A stretch of 42,023 bases of DNA from contig CAMJNS010000010.1 in the NCBI GenBank assembly GCA_946407375.1, positions 1 to 42,023 on the forward strand, in the 5' to 3' direction. How positions within the stretch are numbered: the stretch's first letter is position 1; each line of letters opens with the position of its first letter. The translations under genes were made by a program, and so were the position numbers. Below the pieces are notes generated by a model that saw only the letters and a program-made list of their open reading frames with translations, searched no databases and was not told the DNA's origin. This document shows, piece after piece, positions 38,146 to 42,023 of the stretch. This DNA is from an uncultured bacterium. GTDB lineage: Bacteria > Muiribacteriota > Ozemobacteria > Ozemobacterales > Ozemobacteraceae.

Positions 38146-38236
38146 AATGAGGGGCTTTATGAATCCTAAAACAATCCCCTCATCTCTCATCTCTTATCTC
38201 TTATTATGGCTTTAACTCATAATTTACCTGCTAAAA

Positions 38237-38278
38237 TATAATCTTATTATGAAAGTAAAAACCTATGGATATAAATAA
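38237..38278 (+). promoter_or_regulatory. -10 box and possible leader mini-ORF before the CzcC-like gene
   Basis: TATAAT at 38237-38242 is followed after six bases by an ATG at 38249 that opens a nine-codon frame, MKVKTYGYK, ending in TAA at 38276-38278. That frame overlaps the CzcC-like start at 38265 in another reading frame. The CzcC-like gene lacks a Shine-Dalgarno sequence, so re-initiation from this leaderless mini-ORF is conceivable. The -35 is weak. Confidence 0.3.
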
Positions 38279-39515
38279 AATTCTTGTGTCAATATTATGT
38301 TTCTGTTTAGCTTCAAACCTCTATGCTGAGCAAGATGCAAAAAAATTCAATTCTAATACATTAACTTTAAAAACAGCTTTAGAAAAAGCTGTTACATCAA
38401 ATCCTTCACTTCTTGCTTTGATGAAGCAGGAAGAAAAGAACGAAGGTTTAGTAAAGCAAGCAAAAGTAGTTCCTTCGCCAAGTTTGATTATAGGGGCAGA
38501 AGATTTTGCGGGGAATGGCGAATACAAAAAGACTTCTTCTATGAAATCTACAATAGGCCTATCTCAAACAATAGAAACTGCTGGTAAAAGGAAAAAGCGT
38601 ATCAGAATAGCAAATTCCACAAAAACCACAGAAATGTTAAAAGTTGAAATTGCAAAGAAAGAAATGAAGCTCAAAGTTGCTTCTTCCTTTTTTAAGCTAT
38701 ATCAGCTTGAAAAAGAGCTTGAAATACAGAAGGAATCTATTGAGCTTGCTAGACAAAACTCAGACAGCGTAAACAAAAAAGTTGCTGCTGGAGAACTAGC
38801 TCAAATAGATTCAACAAGAGCTTATGTGGAATTTACCCGAGAAGAAACTCTAAAAAAGCATCTTGAGTTAGACATAATATCACTCAAAAACGAAATAGCA
38901 ACCTTGTTAGGCGAAAAAACTTTTGAATATAAAGGTATTTCTATAAACGCAGAATCTTTCATAAAGGAAGAATTATCTGCTCCAGAAAGTATCAATATTG
39001 AAGGATTACCTGAATTAGCCTTGGCAAAGGCCGAGTTAAAATTGGCAGAGTCAGAATATAATATGACTAAAACGGAAAGAGTTTCTGATATTGAGTTAAC
39101 CGTAAATTATAGTAAATATAGAGCTACTTCAGACCATGCTTTTGCTGTTGAAGCCTCTGTTCCTTTAACTAGAAATTCTGTTAAAGGTAAAATGCAAAGT
39201 GCACAAGCTGAAGTTGAAGCAGCAAAGCTTTATATAGATAGTGTAAATTCAGAAATTTCAGCAAAGATTTATACCGCTTTTCATGAAAAAGAATCTTTGA
39301 CTAAAGAAGTTCGAAATCTTGAATCTATGCTTCTGCCATCAGCAAAAGAATCCTATGAACAAATTCAAACGGCTTTTAATTCTGGGGAAAAAAGTTTGCT
39401 AGACCTTTTTGATGCAAAAAAATCACTTCTTGAAACAGAATTATTGCATCTGGAATTGCAATGTAAACTATTCAATGCAATTAGTGAATACGCCATACTT
39501 ACTGGGCAAATTTAA
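38265..39515 (+). CDS. czcC: TolC/CzcC-family outer-membrane efflux channel
   Basis: The outer-membrane component of the tripartite pump. It is 416 aa, typical of the CzcC/CusC branch. The signal peptide ends near SNLYA. Two long alpha-helical, coiled-coil-rich repeats typical of the OEP family follow: LALMKQEEKNEGLVKQAKVV with SLIIG in the first half, then ELALAKAELKLAESEYNMTK with SVPLTRN in the second. It would form a trimer spanning the outer membrane and docking with the adaptor encoded next. The symbol is assigned from operon order and from the CzcA-like pump; copper-type CusC cannot be ruled out. Confidence 0.82.
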   Translation: MDINKILVSILCFCLASNLYAEQDAKKFNSNTLTLKTALEKAVTSNPSLLALMKQEEKNEGLVKQAKVVPSPSLIIGAEDFAGNGEYKKTSSMKSTIGLSQTIETAGKRKKRIRIANSTKTTEMLKVEIAKKEMKLKVASSFFKLYQLEKELEIQKESIELARQNSDSVNKKVAAGELAQIDSTRAYVEFTREETLKKHLELDIISLKNEIATLLGEKTFEYKGISINAESFIKEELSAPESINIEGLPELALAKAELKLAESEYNMTKTERVSDIELTVNYSKYRATSDHAFAVEASVPLTRNSVKGKMQSAQAEVEAAKLYIDSVNSEISAKIYTAFHEKESLTKEVRNLESMLLPSAKESYEQIQTAFNSGEKSLLDLFDAKKSLLETELLHLELQCKLFNAISEYAILTGQI

Positions 39516-39552
39516 GTGGCTGGAAAGCTTGTGTGTTTAGACTTCTTTATTA

Positions 39553-39699
39553 CCCCCTTTTTTAAAGGGGGATGTCATTCGTAGAATGACTGGGGGATTT
39601 TTGAGAAGTTAATTAAGCAACAGAAAGTTGAGTCCAAAAAACTATATGTTATTGAAAATCTCCCTGTCACTACGTGACATCCCTCTTTACAAAAGAGGG
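39553..39699. repeat. Inverted pair of hairpin repeats inside the pump operon
   Basis: Left copy: CCCCCTTT-TTT-AAAGGGGG (39553-39571), then GTCATTC-GTA-GAATGAC (39574-39590) and TGGGGGATTTTT. Right copy, inverted: ATCTCCCT, GTCAC-TAC-GTGAC (39666-39678) and CCCTCTTT-ACA-AAAGAGGG (39681-39699). They face each other across about 60 bp. The left CCCCC/GGGGG pairing followed by ATTTTT could end part of the czcC transcript. A pyrimidine tract (39705-39735) resembling 38175-38205 follows before the adaptor gene. Confidence 0.65.
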
Positions 39700-39772
39700 T
39701 ATTCTCTCATCTCTTGCCTCTTACCTCTCTCCACACTTACGCTCTATTAATCTTAAATTAAGGGATAAAATC

Positions 39773-41422
39773 ATGAATAAAAAAATAATTATAAGTATAT
39801 TATTTATATATCTTGTATTCAGCTATACTTCAATTCTTTCAGCTCATACTGAAAATAATCATTCAAAGGAACATCATCATGAAAAGTATCATGATGATGA
39901 CCACGATGAAGACCATGACCACGAACATAATCACAATCACAATAATGAACATAGTCATGACCATCAACATGAACATAATCACGACCATAAGCATAAACAT
40001 GACCACGATGGACATCACGACCACCATGATGAAGGTATAAAACTAACCAAAGAACAGATAAAAGCTTCTAATATAGTCGTATCGGAGGCTTCAAAAGGTA
40101 ATCTATCTAAAAATATTACGCTTAATGGTGAAATAAAAATAAATACAAATAACCAAACCCATCACGTAGCCAGGGCTAGCGGAATTTGTCAGAAAATATT
40201 TTTCAATGTGGGAGATAAAGTTAAGGAAGGTCAGACATTGACAGTGTTAGATAGTGCTGTAATGGGACAGGCAAAATCTGAATATTATGAAAGATTCAAT
40301 CAGACTGCTATTTCTGAAATGAATTTGGAAAGAGCTAAAGTTATGAATCAGAATGTTAATAAACTTTTAAAAGCTCTTTCTAAGATGCCAGAAAATAATG
40401 ACAATCTGTTAAATGATAATAACTCAGATATGGGAGAATATCGTGCCAAGCTTATTGCTGCATATTCCGAATTTATTATAAGCAAAAAAAGCTTTGATAG
40501 AAAAAGCAAATTGTTTAAGGATAAAATTATCAGCGAAAATGACTATTTAAATACAAAAAGTGCTTATGATAAAGCTAGAGCAGAATATTTTTCTGTTAGA
40601 GATACTATAGCTTACGAAGTCAAACAGAGGCTTTTTGAAATAGAGCAGAGCCATAAAACAGATGAATTTAGAATGTATTCAGCCGAACAGAATTTAAGAA
40701 TTTTAGGCTTAACTACCAATGACATAGCAAAATTAAATATTAGTGGTGCGGTTTATCAAAAGGAATGTTTGGACAATAGCTGTGTTTACAATGAAAAAAA
40801 TGGCAAGCATTTTCACAGCAACGGAGAGATGTTTTCTCTTGTGGAAATAAAGGCTAAACGCTCTGGAACAATAACAGCAAGAAATATAGAACTTGGAGAA
40901 GAAGCGGAAAGCAACAAAACAATTTTCACAATAGCCGATTTAGATTCTGTTTATGCTGATTTACAAGCATCAAGTAAGGAACTTTCTTCTTTGAAAGAAG
41001 GTCAGAATGTTACTATTATTTCTGATGAAGAAGATAAAACAATAGGGAAAATAATAACTGTCAGCCCCATTATCAGTGAAGATACGAGAACTGCAATGGT
41101 GAGGGTTTTGATAGATAATCATGATAACAGGTTCAGACCAGGTAGTTTTGTTACTGGTAAAATAGATATTTCAGCAGATAATCTTCCAATTGTTCTGCCT
41201 AAAGAAGCTGTTCAAAATATTAAAGGCAGTAATGTTGTATTTGTTGAATCTGATGAAGGCTTTAAGCCAGTTGACGTTGTAGTAGGAAGAGAAGATAGCG
41301 GAAATATAGAAATAATTAGCGGTATTAAAGCTGGAACGAAATATGTCTCTAAGGGTGCATTCACACTTAAATCTATCGTAGTAACCAGTGGAATAGACCC
41401 TCACGCTGGGCACGGTCACTAA
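39773..41422 (+). CDS. czcB: Periplasmic adaptor (membrane fusion protein) of heavy-metal RND pump
   Basis: The adaptor that links the inner-membrane pump to the outer channel. It is 549 aa from the ATG at 39773, with AGGG about eight bases upstream; the frame opens earlier, at 39674, within a repeat. The signal peptide is followed by a stretch of about 64 residues with some 26 His interleaved with Asp/Glu, a metal-binding region. The barrel-sandwich/lipoyl half motif (GICQKIFFNVGDKVKEGQTL) follows, then a long helical hairpin (about 190-310), the second lipoyl half (KRSGTITARNIELGEEAE) and a beta-barrel/MPD region. The C-terminus ends DPHAGHGH. Zn, Co, Cd or Ni export is likely given the His content. 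Confidence 0.87.
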   Translation: MNKKIIISILFIYLVFSYTSILSAHTENNHSKEHHHEKYHDDDHDEDHDHEHNHNHNNEHSHDHQHEHNHDHKHKHDHDGHHDHHDEGIKLTKEQIKASNIVVSEASKGNLSKNITLNGEIKINTNNQTHHVARASGICQKIFFNVGDKVKEGQTLTVLDSAVMGQAKSEYYERFNQTAISEMNLERAKVMNQNVNKLLKALSKMPENNDNLLNDNNSDMGEYRAKLIAAYSEFIISKKSFDRKSKLFKDKIISENDYLNTKSAYDKARAEYFSVRDTIAYEVKQRLFEIEQSHKTDEFRMYSAEQNLRILGLTTNDIAKLNISGAVYQKECLDNSCVYNEKNGKHFHSNGEMFSLVEIKAKRSGTITARNIELGEEAESNKTIFTIADLDSVYADLQASSKELSSLKEGQNVTIISDEEDKTIGKIITVSPIISEDTRTAMVRVLIDNHDNRFRPGSFVTGKIDISADNLPIVLPKEAVQNIKGSNVVFVESDEGFKPVDVVVGREDSGNIEIISGIKAGTKYVSKGAFTLKSIVVTSGIDPHAGHGH

Positions 41423-41440
41423 GAAAAGAGGCTAATTAAT

Positions 41441-42023
41441 ATGCTTGAAAAATTACCAATAGCTGTTTTAAAACGCCCTTGGCTGGTAGTTCTTGCTGTA
41501 ATAGCTATAATTGCGGTAGGTATTCGACAATATAAAGAAATGCCTGTTGACGCTTTCCCTGATGTATCACCAATAATGGTTTCTATATTCTGTGAGAGTC
41601 ATGGAATGGCTCCGGAAGAAATAGAACGCCTTATAACATGGCCAATAGAGTCTACAATGAATGGATTACCAGGTGTTACAATGGTAAAATCCACCTCGGC
41701 TTTTGGTTTAGCTGTTATTTATGTTTATTTTGAAGATAGCGTAGACATATTCTTTGCCAGACAACTTGTAAGCGAACGTTTATCTGCTGCTGTTGCAGAT
41801 TTGCCTGAATTAGAGGGAAAGCCGACCTTAGGCCCTATTACAACAGGTTTAGGTCAAGTTTTTATGTATTATTTAAAGGCAGACCCAAAAGTTGTGAATA
41901 CAGAAGGCAAAGATTTAAATACTTGGCTTCGTGAGCTTAATGATTGGGTAATTAAGTATCAGCTTCAAACTGTAAAAGGTGTTACTGACGTTTTGTCAAT
42001 GGGTGGTCATGTTTTGCAGTATC
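41441..42023 (+). CDS. czcA: Heavy-metal efflux RND pump, CzcA/CusA family (partial)
   Basis: The first 194 codons of an inner-membrane proton/metal antiporter, normally about 1,020-1,070 aa; the rest lies past the window end. The N-terminal TM helix is followed by the porter-domain motifs VDAFPDVSP, ITWPIESTMNGLPGV, FARQLVSERL and LGPITTGLGQVF. The FARQLV and GPI.TGLG signatures favour the CzcA (Zn/Co/Cd) branch over CusA. AGAGG nine bases before the ATG supports the start. It follows the adaptor gene by 18 bp, so the order is CzcC-CzcB-CzcA as in classical operons. Confidence 0.92.
   Translation, partial: MLEKLPIAVLKRPWLVVLAVIAIIAVGIRQYKEMPVDAFPDVSPIMVSIFCESHGMAPEEIERLITWPIESTMNGLPGVTMVKSTSAFGLAVIYVYFEDSVDIFFARQLVSERLSAAVADLPELEGKPTLGPITTGLGQVFMYYLKADPKVVNTEGKDLNTWLRELNDWVIKYQLQTVKGVTDVLSMGGHVLQY

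Overview
This is an AT-rich window from a bacterium with a two-membrane (diderm) envelope. Evidence for the envelope is a TolC/CzcC-type outer-membrane channel with its periplasmic adaptor and RND pump, several signal-peptide and lipobox proteins, and an O-antigen-polymerase-like gene. The phylum cannot be fixed from the sequence. The very large HAMP/PP2C (SpoIIE-type) phosphatases and giant Ig/propeller lipoproteins would suit an uncultivated lineage such as Riflebacteria, but that is a low-confidence guess. No tRNA, rRNA, CRISPR array or intact transposase was seen.

Layout. 1-398: part of a short inverted-repeat (MITE-like) element and the recA promoter. 459-1556: recA. 1659-7430: two paralogous membrane SpoIIE-type phosphatases, converging with a 21-bp overlap of coding ends. 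7511-8113: a DedA/YqaA-type membrane protein. 8146-12693 (-) and 13140-19535 (+): two giant Ig-like/propeller lipoproteins, divergent around a second MITE copy. 19590-23075: a Wzy/ligase-like membrane protein and a double GT4 glycosyltransferase. 23234-25632: two exported or anchored TPR-like proteins and a degenerate ATP-grasp protein. 25641-29422 (-): an ECF-type S component, ahcY behind a folded leader, and an NCS2 purine permease. 29766-33203: mfd. 33285-34278: an insertion carrying a 5'-truncated GHKL/winged-helix gene and, beyond it, a diverged second copy of the mfd 3' end. 34650-35278 (-): vapBC. 35459-37135 (-): a four-repeat lipoprotein. 37292-42023: a heavy-metal efflux locus (small ORF, His-rich membrane protein, CzcC-, CzcB- and CzcA-like proteins; the last runs off the window).

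How the genes fit together. The left part combines housekeeping recA, two membrane signalling phosphatases and surface-building genes. ahcY with a purine permease suggests methyl-cycle and purine salvage. The right end is a metal-extrusion tripartite pump. Two families of non-coding repeats run through the window: a roughly 180-240 bp MITE-like family (three copies) and a smaller hairpin family whose stem arms differ in sequence but stay complementary (26-40 kb only).

Most interesting signals: (1) the displaced mfd tail, whose differences from the resident tail are nearly all synonymous; (2) a multi-stem leader between a good promoter and ahcY that does not look like known SAH or SAM riboswitches; (3) the MITE family with one nested copy and one flanked by a 7-bp direct repeat; (4) promoters whose -10 box sits 6-8 nt from the start codon, implying leaderless mRNAs; (5) a palindrome lying over the -10 box of the metal locus.
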